A DNA stretch of 15,523 nt, from the NCBI GenBank assembly GCA_964589765.1, contig CAZPUM010000027.1, positions 1-15,523 on the forward strand. The letters run 5' to 3'. The position numbers and the translations under genes were made by a program. Source of the DNA: UBA525 sp964589765. GTDB lineage: Archaea; Nanobdellota; Nanobdellia; Woesearchaeales; UBA525. Positions 7,792-14,506 of the stretch are shown in pieces. Under the pieces are notes generated by a model. That model worked only from the letters and a program-made list of their open reading frames with translations, had not been told where the DNA came from and did not search any database. How positions within the stretch are numbered: position 1 is the stretch's first letter; each line of letters begins with the position of its first letter.

Positions 7792-8224
7792 ATGTCTTTC
7801 CTCCTAGTTCCTTACAGATTTCGCCCACACGGATAAACTTCACTGAAGGAAGCTTTCCAACCTTGCTGTTATCGGGCATTACAGTTACTTTGGCATCCTT
7901 GAATTCAGATGGAGTGCCGATGAAACACATTATTCTCTCGAAAGCATCGCGACCACGTGGTTGCTTATATGGGAGCATGCCTCGAATCATTCTCCTAACC
8001 ATACGGTCAGGCATTCTGTGAACAAAAGGACCTTTCTTAGGGGTACCCATGTCTGCAAATCTCTTCCAGTCTGCGATAATCTCTCGCCTCTTTCCTGATA
8101 TAGCTGCATTCTCACAGTTGATAATCTTGATAGTCTTACCATGAAGAGCCTCTCTTGCAACAAAAGTTCCCATCCTACCGACAAGAACATCGGTTGCATC
8201 AACTACTATTGTGTTCTTATCCAA
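7778..8224 (-). CDS. rpl13: 50S ribosomal protein L13 (uL13)
   Basis: 148 residues, matching archaeal L13 length. Recognised by VVDATDVLVGRMGTFVAREAL, the INCENAAISGKR segment, KGPFVHRMPDRMVRRMIRGMLPYKQPRG in the middle (continuous in the protein, given here as the central hallmark), and GEICKELGG at the end. The start appears to be TTG at 8224, overlapping the L18e stop by eight bases (TTGGATAA), with GGTGAGG at 8229-8235 four bases upstream; no ATG or GTG fits the family N-terminus. The protein is a 23S rRNA-binding component of the large subunit. Only the choice of the rare start codon is uncertain. Confidence 0.96.
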   Translation of the reverse strand: MDKNTIVVDATDVLVGRMGTFVAREALHGKTIKIINCENAAISGKRREIIADWKRFADMGTPKKGPFVHRMPDRMVRRMIRGMLPYKQPRGRDAFERIMCFIGTPSEFKDAKVTVMPDNSKVGKLPSVKFIRVGEICKELGGKTYGSQ

Positions 8225-8561
8225 GTATCCTCACCTTCTGTGCTTTTGGATTGCTCTCCATGAGTTCTTTAATTGTGATAGCCTTTCCCGATGCGTCAAT
8301 CTTTCTCTTGGCTTCATCACTGAAGCTGAAAGCCGCAACTGTTACCTTCTTGGTTAGAGCACCCTCTGAAAGGACCTTTCCTGGAACAATCACTACTTCG
8401 CCATCTTTCGCATACTTGTCGATTGCGAATAGGTTGACGACACGACGTTGCCTTGACGGCTTGTCCAAGTCCTCTGCTATGCGCTTCCAAAGCTTAACAT
8501 CCTGTTCAATGGATGTCTTCTTCAGCTCCTGGAGGAGCGCTTGGGTTTGGCTGTTTTTCAT
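8217..8561 (-). CDS. rpl18e: 50S ribosomal protein L18e (eL18)
   Basis: 114 residues from the ATG at 8561 (KNSQTQALLQELKK), the usual archaeal L18e length; this protein is absent from bacteria. Family features are the RRVVNLFAIDKYAKDGE segment, VVIVPGKVLSEGALTKKVTVAAFSFS (as the central block) and the C-terminal AITIKELMESNP. An in-frame start at 8612 exists but would begin inside the tRNA gene; AAGGAG at 8569-8574, seven bases before 8561, decides for the shorter form. It sits 18 bases downstream of the tRNA-Leu gene, so its ribosome site must be exposed after tRNA 3' processing or read from the unprocessed message. Confidence 0.96.
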   Translation of the reverse strand: MKNSQTQALLQELKKTSIEQDVKLWKRIAEDLDKPSRQRRVVNLFAIDKYAKDGEVVIVPGKVLSEGALTKKVTVAAFSFSDEAKRKIDASGKAITIKELMESNPKAQKVRILG

Positions 8562-8579
8562 TTTATTTCTCCTTAGCAA

Positions 8580-8662
8580 TGCGGGAGACAGGATTCGAAC
8601 CTGCGTAAGCATGAGCTACACGGACCTCGACCGTGCCCGTTTGACCACTCCGGCACTCCCGC
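8580..8662 (-). tRNA. tRNA-Leu(GAG), no encoded CCA
   Basis: 83 bases fold into a class II cloverleaf. The acceptor stem is GCGGGAG with CTCCCGC, discriminator A73. The D arm has a three-pair stem (CCG/CGG) and GG in the loop. The anticodon stem CACGG/CCGTG is fully paired and encloses TCGAGGT, giving anticodon GAG (Leu, CUC/CUU). The variable arm has an AGC/GCT stem, and the T arm carries TTCGAAT. A73 and the long variable arm favour Leu over Ser. Position 33 is C instead of the near-universal U. The gene lies between rpoD (21 bases away) and rpl18e (18 bases) in the same orientation, so it must be cut from the operon transcript. A tRNA-Leu in front of L18e is also known from haloarchaea, where it is cotranscribed with the S9 operon. 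Confidence 0.93.
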
Positions 8663-8683
8663 ATACTGATCATTTTCTGCCTC

Positions 8684-9337
8684 TTACAGTGCTTTTACGA
8701 GTTCTGCGAACTCTTTCAGCTGCAAATCGAACTGTTCGATAGCAGCAGGTGCTATATCTTGGGGCTTCAACTGCCCCCAGGATTCTATTGTGAATATGTA
8801 ATCGTTCTCTGAAATCTTCTCTTCCTTCTCGTTCGGGTTTTCATCCGCTCCTTTTTGACGGAAGAAAATGTGACCGGGTGACCACTTGGTGTGTTCTTTG
8901 CCTTTACCCATCACCGCTGTTGCAGTCAGGATAATCTCCTGGCCCTCTAGCAACTTGACGATTGGAATCTCAGGATAAACAGGCTTAATTTTAGGGTCGG
9001 ATGACTTCAAGTCCTTTGCGAAAATAACACCCGGGCCCTTTGCCTCAAGCGTCAGCTTACAGCTTGACTGAGCAAGGTATTCCTTGTTGTCAATCTCTTC
9101 TTCTGAAGGAAGCTTATATCCTGATAAGTCAGTTGTAATTGGGATAAGTCCTAGTCTATGAGCAAGCATCTCGTCGTAGAGAATGCTGTCGTTCTTGGAA
9201 ATTTCACAAAGCTCAATCGCCATTACAGGAGTTTCAGTCAGCATAAGCCTTCTAAGAGTGTTGACGTACCATGCGTCAGCTCCTGACATCTCCAACTCGA
9301 GCATGTTTCCTTTGGCCTTAGACTTTGAAACTTTCAT
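8684..9337 (-). CDS. rpoD: DNA-directed RNA polymerase subunit D (Rpb3/alpha homologue)
   Basis: 217 residues. RpoD pairs with RpoL to nucleate the polymerase assembly platform, to which RpoN also binds. Hallmarks are ADAWYVNTLRRLMLTETP at the N-terminus (alpha-like dimerisation motif), YDEMLAHRLGLIPI, and the C-terminal FTIESWGQLKP. The insert domain is short and has only one Cys (in AQSSCKL), so the 3Fe-4S/4Fe-4S ferredoxin-like site found in some archaeal RpoD proteins is absent; length agrees with the cluster-free type. The ATG overlaps the S11 stop as ATGA, indicating coupled translation. Firm assignment. Confidence 0.97.
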   Translation of the reverse strand: MKVSKSKAKGNMLELEMSGADAWYVNTLRRLMLTETPVMAIELCEISKNDSILYDEMLAHRLGLIPITTDLSGYKLPSEEEIDNKEYLAQSSCKLTLEAKGPGVIFAKDLKSSDPKIKPVYPEIPIVKLLEGQEIILTATAVMGKGKEHTKWSPGHIFFRQKGADENPNEKEEKISENDYIFTIESWGQLKPQDIAPAAIEQFDLQLKEFAELVKAL

Positions 9338-9819
9338 ACTCTTCTACCCCTCTTTCCGCCCTTTTTGCGACATCCCCCGTGTGGTAACGGTGTGACATCC
9401 TCAATCAGGCCTATCCTCAGTCCTCTTCTGCTCATTGCTCGGATTGCTGCTTGTGCTCCTGGACCTGGGTTGTTTGGACCGTTGTGACCCCCTGGTGCTC
9501 TGAGTCTGACATGAACACCTTTGATGCCCTTGTCAACGCAGATTTCTGCGAGCTTTCCGGCAGCGTTCATAGCTGTTGTTGGGCTAGATTCAAGTCTGTC
9601 TGACTTTACCATCTGACCACCACTTACAAGACCTATCGTCTCGCTACCAGTCATATCTGTGACATGAAGAATTGTGTTATTGTATGAACTGTAGATGTGG
9701 CAGATTCCCCATCTAAAGGCAGGTGCCTTTTTCTCCGGTTGCTTTACGGGTGCTTCCGGTTCTGCTGCGGTTGCCAAATTGCTTGTTGCAGCCTCTTCTT
9801 GCGTGTGCTTAGGAGTCAT
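9334..9819 (-). CDS. rps11: 30S ribosomal protein S11 (uS11) with extended N-terminus
   Basis: 161 residues. The core from about residue 35 is typical: GICHIYSSYNNTILHVTDMTG, SSPTTAMNAAGKLAE, VHVRLRAPGGHNGPNNPGPG (continuous), RSRRGLRIG-like AMSRRGLRIGLIEDVTPLPH and the basic C-terminal GCRKKGGKRGRR. S11 lies on the platform of the small subunit near the mRNA exit and the E site. The first 35 or so residues (Ala, Glu, Pro, Lys-rich, low complexity) extend beyond the usual archaeal start. The only candidate start with context is the ATG at 9819, which overlaps the S4 stop as ATGA, so the extension is probably translated. Confidence 0.96.
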   Translation of the reverse strand: MTPKHTQEEAATSNLATAAEPEAPVKQPEKKAPAFRWGICHIYSSYNNTILHVTDMTGSETIGLVSGGQMVKSDRLESSPTTAMNAAGKLAEICVDKGIKGVHVRLRAPGGHNGPNNPGPGAQAAIRAMSRRGLRIGLIEDVTPLPHGGCRKKGGKRGRRV

Positions 9820-10607
9820 TTTTCATCCTCCTTAGGCTTCTCTTCCGCTTTTGGCTGGTCTTTAGGACTCTCTTTCTTCTCTTCAGCAGGTTTTTCTTCC
9901 TTCTTTGCAGGCGCTTCCTTCACATCAGGCTTTGGATCAGCATCCGCAGAATCTTTGATATCATCAAGGCTTGCATCGTATTCCTTTCCGCTTCCTACCT
10001 CTTCAGGGTCTTCGACATCTTCGAATACAATGATTTCCTGGTCATCCTCTTTCTTGTCCTTCTTCTTACCAGAAAGCTTCTTTCTCATGATTTCGTCATC
10101 GTAAGCCTCTGGGTGGTCATCGCGCATGAAAGGACTGTCCGGAGCGAAGCTCACGGTTGACTCTTCCTGTGCAAGGACCAAGTATGATGGGCTCGTAACC
10201 TTGCGGTCACCAACCAGAATATGCTCGTGAGTAATCAACTGACGAGCGTGCTTAATTGAACGTGCCATTCTCTTCTTCAGAACAAGTGTCTGAAGCCTTC
10301 TGTCCATAATATCTTTCAACTGAAGACCTAGAATATCGTCAACACCCGCACTTTTACTAACAAGTCCGAGGCGGATTATTCTGTCAGTCATCTGCTGACG
10401 CTCTTTCTCCGCCTGCTCATCCATACGGGTCAAAAGGGACTTTGCCTGGTCCTTGAAACCTTTCAAGACAGACTCCATCTTCCAGATTTCTGTCTTGTTT
10501 GCAACGCCGTACTTCTTCATGATGGCTCGCTCCAACTTAATTCTGGTTGCGTTCCACGGGTGTCCCGGCGTGGTGTACTTCTTCCTCAGGCGCTTGATAT
10601 CTCCCAT
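9816..10607 (-). CDS. rps4: 30S ribosomal protein S4 (uS4) with long charged C-terminal tail
   Basis: 263 residues, whereas archaeal S4 is normally around 165-185. Residues 1-165 are a standard S4: RLRKKYTTPGHPWNATRI, then the S4 RNA-binding domain at about 105-160 (RRLQTLVLKKRMARSIKHARQ, ITHEHILVGDRKV, SPSYLV). S4 is a primary 16S rRNA binder in small-subunit assembly. From about residue 168 the sequence becomes a disordered, Lys/Glu/Asp/Pro-rich tail with runs such as KKDKKEDDQE and EEKPAEEKKE. The tail stays in frame and ends in the ATGA overlap with S11, so it is not a frameshift. It lies four bases after rps13. The tail's function is unknown. Confidence 0.96.
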   Translation of the reverse strand: MGDIKRLRKKYTTPGHPWNATRIKLERAIMKKYGVANKTEIWKMESVLKGFKDQAKSLLTRMDEQAEKERQQMTDRIIRLGLVSKSAGVDDILGLQLKDIMDRRLQTLVLKKRMARSIKHARQLITHEHILVGDRKVTSPSYLVLAQEESTVSFAPDSPFMRDDHPEAYDDEIMRKKLSGKKKDKKEDDQEIIVFEDVEDPEEVGSGKEYDASLDDIKDSADADPKPDVKEAPAKKEEKPAEEKKESPKDQPKAEEKPKEDEK

Positions 10608-10611
10608 ATAA

Positions 10612-11067
10612 TCACTTCCTTCTCAGGGCCTTTAGCCTTGAACTTCCACGAGTCTTGTTCTTGCGGAAGTTGCTTGCTGTACGCTGTCCCCTAACTGTTA
10701 GGTTGGAAGCGTGTCTCTGACCCTTGTAACTGCGTAGTTTACGCATCTGTTTGATGTCGTTATCACGAACAAAATGAACGTCAGGCCCAATCAGGTGCAT
10801 ATCTTCTCCTGTCTCAGGGTCCTTCTGGCGGTTTGAAAGCCATGCAGGGACTCCGTGCTTAAGCGGGTTTTTTACAACCTCATTCAGCTGAGCCTCTTCT
10901 TTCTCAGAAACATCGCCTGCCAGCTTCTTGGAGTCAATTCCTGAAACTACACAGATTGCGTGTGCTAAACTCGTACTGATGCCCTTGATCTTGGTAAGTG
11001 CTGGTTCAATCTGCTTTTTACCGTCAAGGTCAGTGTTAGCCACACGGATAATGTATCTGCTTGCCAT
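10612..11067 (-). CDS. rps13: 30S ribosomal protein S13 (uS13)
   Basis: 151 residues, typical of archaeal S13. Recognised by the N-terminal RYIIRVANTDLDGKK, the GISTSLAHAI helix-hairpin segment, the archaeal insertion around WLSNRQKDPETGED, and the C-terminal RGQRT..NFRKNKTRG basic tail that reaches tRNA and the subunit interface. It is the first gene of the operon. GGAGGAAAG ends six bases before the ATG at 11067, and a TATA box at 11191-11204 gives a leader of about 100 bases. Firm assignment. Confidence 0.97.
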   Translation of the reverse strand: MASRYIIRVANTDLDGKKQIEPALTKIKGISTSLAHAICVVSGIDSKKLAGDVSEKEEAQLNEVVKNPLKHGVPAWLSNRQKDPETGEDMHLIGPDVHFVRDNDIKQMRKLRSYKGQRHASNLTVRGQRTASNFRKNKTRGSSRLKALRRK

Positions 11068-11190
11068 ACTTTCTTTCCTCCGAACCCTCTGGTTTTTGAG
11101 TCTAAAGAGCTTGTGCTCCCTGAAAAGCGCTGAGAAAACTTATTCGTCCTCAACGCTTATCACTCGGACGTTATCTTGCGAGAACAGCAG

Positions 11191-11204
11191 TTTATTTAAA
11201 AAGG
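11191..11204 (-). promoter_or_regulatory. TATA/BRE promoter of the S13-RpoN operon
   Basis: The minus strand reads CCTTTTTAAATAAA, a strong archaeal TATA element. Predicted start is near 11170. The leader (about 11170-11068) holds no recognised riboswitch; a seven-codon GTG reading frame near 11165-11140 is seen but lacks a ribosome site. Confidence 0.6.
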
Positions 11205-11296
11205 TTTGGATAATATGTTTTTTGTTCTAGTCTAACTACCAACCCCCCACACCCCCTACGAAAACTCAAGTACTTCTAAAGTCTAATCAACACCAA

Positions 11297-11404
11297 GGCG
11301 CTCATGTATCAAGCGAATGTGAAGATACTGGGTGAGTGCCGTTTAAAACACCGAGGGAGTCTTAGAACTATAGGTTCTGAGACGCCAAAAAACCCTGTTT
11401 TTTG
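11297..11404. other. Cluster of inverted repeats in a gene-free stretch: structured RNA or terminator candidate
   Basis: The 412 bases between rps13 and the next gene (11068-11479) hold the operon leader and promoter and, beyond 11205, no credible reading frame. Within it are three close inverted repeats. First, GGCGCTCA (11297-11304) pairs with TGAGTGCC (11333-11340) around an inner GTATC/GATAC stem. Second, GTCTTAGAAC (11359-11368) pairs with GTTCTGAGAC (11374-11383) around a five-base loop. Third, CAAAAAAC (11386-11393) pairs with GTTTTTTG (11397-11404). AGGG (11354-11357) can also pair with CCCT (11393-11396) to enclose the second hairpin. G-U tolerance in the first two hints at RNA. The third could end transcripts from the 11480-12538 gene (T6 on the minus strand). 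I recognise no known RNA family. Confidence 0.45.
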
Positions 11405-11479
11405 AGCGGAGGTCCTTAACACCACACTCACATATTGACCATAATTCCAAGGCAAACCCGTTAATAGAAAGTAATTCTC

Positions 11480-12538
11480 CTACTTTCCGTGCTTGGTCTG
11501 GCGCTTGATGTGCTTCTTATGGCTGTTTCTCATGAAAAGCACAAACATCATGATAAGTAAAATTACTATTGCAAATGTCAAAATTCCAAAAATCAGCCTT
11601 GAACTTGGTGCAGCATAAACCTGTCCTTGTTCGTCTTTGATGTCAGCAAGGAGCATAACCTGACTGATATCATCTCTGGCACTTACTGTAAGAACAAATG
11701 ACTTCTGTTCAGGAGCCACTCCTCTATAAGCATGAACCTTGACTGCTCCTTCGGCCACCTGTCCCGCGGGAACAACAACTACACTTCCAGGGTATATCTC
11801 TGCATACCCCCAACCTTCGAGACCGTCCATAGTAAGAATATATGCCTTGCTCTCAGACTCCATGTTCTTTATTGTAAAAGGATACGTTGCAGGGATTCCG
11901 GGAAGAACATCCTGGATATCCAGTATATCCACAATAGTCCTGTCTATTGTGTTCATGTAAGGACACTTACCTGATTCAACAATAGGAACTTTCAGAGGCG
12001 CATAGAACACCTCTTTTTGTCCTGGTGCGAATGGATACTCAGCAATCGCTACAACATCTGTAAATGCTAGTGGTGCGCAATCAGGCACCCTCATTACCAA
12101 CTCAACACTCGCACGCTCCCCTGGCATAATTACCGGAATATCATCGTTCGTAGCTATTCCTAGTTTAGGCACCTCTGCCTTCACAATCATGTTATTCATA
12201 GGATAAGCCCTGTTATTCATCAACCAAACTGTTACTATCATAGAACGGCCTTGCATCGGCATCTCTGGTTCGATAAGCACTTCGTCAATAACGAGGTCAC
12301 ACATGTCGCCGATGCCGTTGCCGTCCCTGTCAATTTGCTCCGTGTTAGGAGTGAGTGGACAGTTGTCGAAAACATCAGGGACACGATCACATTCTGTATC
12401 GTCCAATTGACCCGGTCCGTTAGGGTTTGCTATAACACACCCCCTGAAAAGGTTAGGGTCCGTACTTACGGCAGCGAAGACGCTGTTCACAAGCACGAGG
12501 GCCATCAGGATTGTTACAAATGCTCGCATCTCTACCAT
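11480..12538 (-). CDS. Surface protein with thrombospondin type-3 repeat and C-terminal membrane anchor
   Basis: 352 residues. A signal peptide (about 4-23, ending VFA) leads to a Cys-bearing linker and a thrombospondin type-3 calcium-binding repeat at about 54-81 (DVFDNCPLTPNTEQ, then DRDGNGIGDMCD). Two beta-sandwich regions follow: a CARDB-like one at about 84-190 and one at about 200-300 of the type that carries FTIKN...GWGYAEIYPGSVVVPAG-like patterns (NEW3-like). A membrane helix at about 314-336 is followed by a Lys/His-rich cytosolic tail (HKKHIKRQTKHGK), so topology is N-out, C-in. A TATATAAA box two bases after the stop of the preceding gene predicts transcription starting near 12531, so translation may start leaderless at ATG 12529 and not at 12538. 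It probably displays domains at the cell surface; partner unknown. Confidence 0.9.
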   Translation of the reverse strand: MVEMRAFVTILMALVLVNSVFAAVSTDPNLFRGCVIANPNGPGQLDDTECDRVPDVFDNCPLTPNTEQIDRDGNGIGDMCDLVIDEVLIEPEMPMQGRSMIVTVWLMNNRAYPMNNMIVKAEVPKLGIATNDDIPVIMPGERASVELVMRVPDCAPLAFTDVVAIAEYPFAPGQKEVFYAPLKVPIVESGKCPYMNTIDRTIVDILDIQDVLPGIPATYPFTIKNMESESKAYILTMDGLEGWGYAEIYPGSVVVVPAGQVAEGAVKVHAYRGVAPEQKSFVLTVSARDDISQVMLLADIKDEQGQVYAAPSSRLIFGILTFAIVILLIMMFVLFMRNSHKKHIKRQTKHGK

Positions 12539-12552
12539 CTCTCGTCTCGAAC

Positions 12553-12560
12553 TTTATATA
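12553..12560 (-). promoter_or_regulatory. TATA box of the thrombospondin-repeat gene
   Basis: TATATAAA on the minus strand begins just after the TAA stop of the beta-barrel-like gene. A start 26 bases on is near 12531, next to in-frame ATGs at 12538 and 12529; the latter would give a nearly leaderless message and a compact signal peptide (MRAFVTIL). No Shine-Dalgarno precedes either ATG clearly. Confidence 0.55.
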
Positions 12561-12562
12561 CC

Positions 12563-14344
12563 TTACCAGCGGAAGGTGATTCCCGCGGTGACAGCCATTC
12601 CATCATGACTGCTTGGCATTACTTCTGGAACCTCAAAGTCATCTCCAAGGATATCCTGAAGCCTCTGTACATCGTCAGGGTCTAATTTGAATACCTCTTC
12701 GTTGTGAGCATAGTTAATACCTACGTTCCAGTTCAGTGAACCTGATTTGTTGATTTTACCGCCGATACCTAGTCGTGCGTTTTGGTAACTTGACTCACCT
12801 TCACCGACAAGCTCCATGCCATTAAACATGCTCGTGTACGCTGTAGCGACCTCGGGAGCGTATCTAAACTCTCCGTCAACCCACATTCCGCGGTTCTCAT
12901 CGAGGAACAGTTTAAACTCGCCGCTTATCTCAGGTGCGACTTCCACACTACTGCTTGGGTGGAACTCTGCGTTGCCAACCATATAGTTCTCGTTAATCTG
13001 CTGACCTGTTGCTCCTACTGCGATAAATCCGTAGTTGCCTGTGAATCCTTTATCTTTTTCAAAAACGCCAAGACCTACTCTTGCATTCGCATATAGATTC
13101 TGCTGATCGACGATAGGCGGAACATCGTAGAAGTCAGGGTATCCGTTTCTCTCAAGGTCTTCAGAAACATTGAAGCTCTTGAATCCTACAGCTCCTCCTG
13201 CTACGACTCCAACACGGTTTCCTACAACCTTGAAATCTGCGCTTCCTTCAAGACTTACAGCGGTCTGTTTAACAGGGATTGCATAAGCATCTCCGTTCTG
13301 ACGCTCAACATTCAACTCTCCTTCTGAGGATGTCAGAACTCCTGTTGCTCTCAGGTTGCTGTTTTCGTTGAACTTCTCAATCTTTGCTTTAACCTGAATT
13401 CCGTCAAAATCTGCAGCAACCTCATCTCCTAGTGAGCTAAGGCTCTCGAATGTGTTGCTCATAATACCTAGGCCGACGGCGCCTTCAGTGTATGGCTTGG
13501 CCTCGATGGGTTCAACATCTGGAAGGCTCTGCCTCTTTGGCTTGGTAGGTGCTTTCTGCCCAGTTCTGACTGGCTTTGTTGGTGCCTTGTACACCGACTC
13601 AGTTGGTCCTGTTCCTAGAACAGGTTCGCACTGGTCGTTTGTAACTGCGTTATAATTGAGACCGTAACTAGCACATACAGCGCCGTCAGGGTCTACAAGA
13701 ACCACGAAGTTTTTTGTTTTTAGAACTCTGTATCCTGCGCTGTCTGCTGGGAGCTCTGCGAGTTCTTTTTTAGTGATTCTTACTACGCCGTCATTATCGA
13801 CGCTCATAATTTTTTGCTCGAGTTCTGAATTGTCCTTGGTTGGAGTCCAGAACTCAAGGCGATAACCTGCCCGTCTCTGCTCATCTGTCAGGTGGGGCAG
13901 TTTTAATTCAACGTAATCATTTTTTCCACAGAACGTATCAACCACTGACTTGTGGTCTTCCATTGAGTGCCTGTCATAGTTGTGGAGACTGACTTCTCCG
14001 CTTTCCTGTTCTTCAGAGAGATGTCTTTCGATTCCTGTTCTGCCGACAAACTGGTCTCGGGGAACCTGGATTGTATAATCCACCTTATCACAGTCAACAC
14101 ACTCATCGATAACTGTCTTTCCAGTGGCTCTTTGGTATATGGCAGGCTGTTCAGGAACTTGTAAATTCTCAAACATATCGCTTGGCTCGACATTTTCAGG
14201 TGCTTGGTACTTTTCAAGCGGTGGAACATCGATATTTTTCTTACCGAAAATTTTACTGAGAAGTCCTGCATCCGTAGTCGGTGCAAAAAGCGTTGATGCG
14301 AGTGTTACAGCGGTTGCTGTGGCGATTGTTTTTAGTTTGTTCAT
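12563..14344 (-). CDS. Secreted protein with beta-barrel-like C-terminal half ending in an aromatic residue
   Basis: 593 residues. Residues 1-26 are a signal peptide (NKLKTIATATAVTLASTLF, cut near TTDA). Residues 27-250 are a soluble region with a CVDC motif (C82, C85) and further Cys at 139, 224 and 239. Residues 250-285 are a Lys/Pro linker with repeated APTKP. From about 287 to 593 roughly twelve alternating, amphipathic beta-strands occur (for example VGVVAGGAVGFKSF, YGFIAVGATG, WNVGINYA), and the protein ends MAVTAGITFRW, with hydrophobic residues at the last, third, fifth, seventh and ninth positions from the end, as in the sorting signal of bacterial outer-membrane barrels. The start is supported by GGGGGAT before ATG 14344 and a TATA box at 14385-14392. 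No family is recognised. A surface or outer-membrane pore-like role is inferred only. Confidence 0.88.
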   Translation of the reverse strand: MNKLKTIATATAVTLASTLFAPTTDAGLLSKIFGKKNIDVPPLEKYQAPENVEPSDMFENLQVPEQPAIYQRATGKTVIDECVDCDKVDYTIQVPRDQFVGRTGIERHLSEEQESGEVSLHNYDRHSMEDHKSVVDTFCGKNDYVELKLPHLTDEQRRAGYRLEFWTPTKDNSELEQKIMSVDNDGVVRITKKELAELPADSAGYRVLKTKNFVVLVDPDGAVCASYGLNYNAVTNDQCEPVLGTGPTESVYKAPTKPVRTGQKAPTKPKRQSLPDVEPIEAKPYTEGAVGLGIMSNTFESLSSLGDEVAADFDGIQVKAKIEKFNENSNLRATGVLTSSEGELNVERQNGDAYAIPVKQTAVSLEGSADFKVVGNRVGVVAGGAVGFKSFNVSEDLERNGYPDFYDVPPIVDQQNLYANARVGLGVFEKDKGFTGNYGFIAVGATGQQINENYMVGNAEFHPSSSVEVAPEISGEFKLFLDENRGMWVDGEFRYAPEVATAYTSMFNGMELVGEGESSYQNARLGIGGKINKSGSLNWNVGINYAHNEEVFKLDPDDVQRLQDILGDDFEVPEVMPSSHDGMAVTAGITFRW

Positions 14345-14384
14345 TGATAATCCCCCAATTGTATCGATAGGTAGGTTTCATTGG

Positions 14385-14392
14385 TTTATAAG
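14385..14392 (-). promoter_or_regulatory. TATA box of the beta-barrel-like gene
   Basis: CTTATAAA on the minus strand predicts a start near 14362, giving an 18-base leader that contains the GGGGGAT ribosome site. The element fits standard archaeal spacing. Confidence 0.5.
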
Positions 14393-14477
14393 TCTTTCTG
14401 ATTTTAATCACTTAATAGTAGTAATACCAGGATTTTGTTGTTTTCTGTATAGCAAATAATATTGGGTGAACACAAAG

Positions 14478-14484
14478 AATAAAA
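14478..14484 (+). promoter_or_regulatory. Weak TATA-like element for the small unknown gene
   Basis: AATAAAA centred near 14481 lies 26 bases before the ATG at 14507, which would make the message leaderless. The bases just before the ATG (ACCCCCAAACCC) contain no Shine-Dalgarno, consistent with that. The element itself is weak. Confidence 0.3.
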
Positions 14485-14506
14485 CCTGAACAGAACCCCC
14501 AAACCC

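Noticed and set aside
8562..8612. A 17-residue N-terminal extension of L18e (start at 8612)
   Set aside because: It would begin inside the tRNA-Leu gene; family length and the AAGGAG site support the ATG at 8561.
9697..10104. A 135-codon plus-strand frame rich in Ser and Phe
   Set aside because: It lies opposite the low-complexity S4 tail and the S11 start; composition follows from the complement of Lys/Glu codons.
11140..11165. Seven-codon GTG frame in the S13 leader as a regulatory upstream ORF
   Set aside because: No ribosome site, and the frame is short enough to arise by chance.
11297..11404. H/ACA guide RNA, SRP RNA or RNase P RNA
   Set aside because: The first hairpin has only a T/TGGG internal loop, no pseudouridylation pocket and no well-placed ACA box; no SRP or RNase P signature motifs are present.
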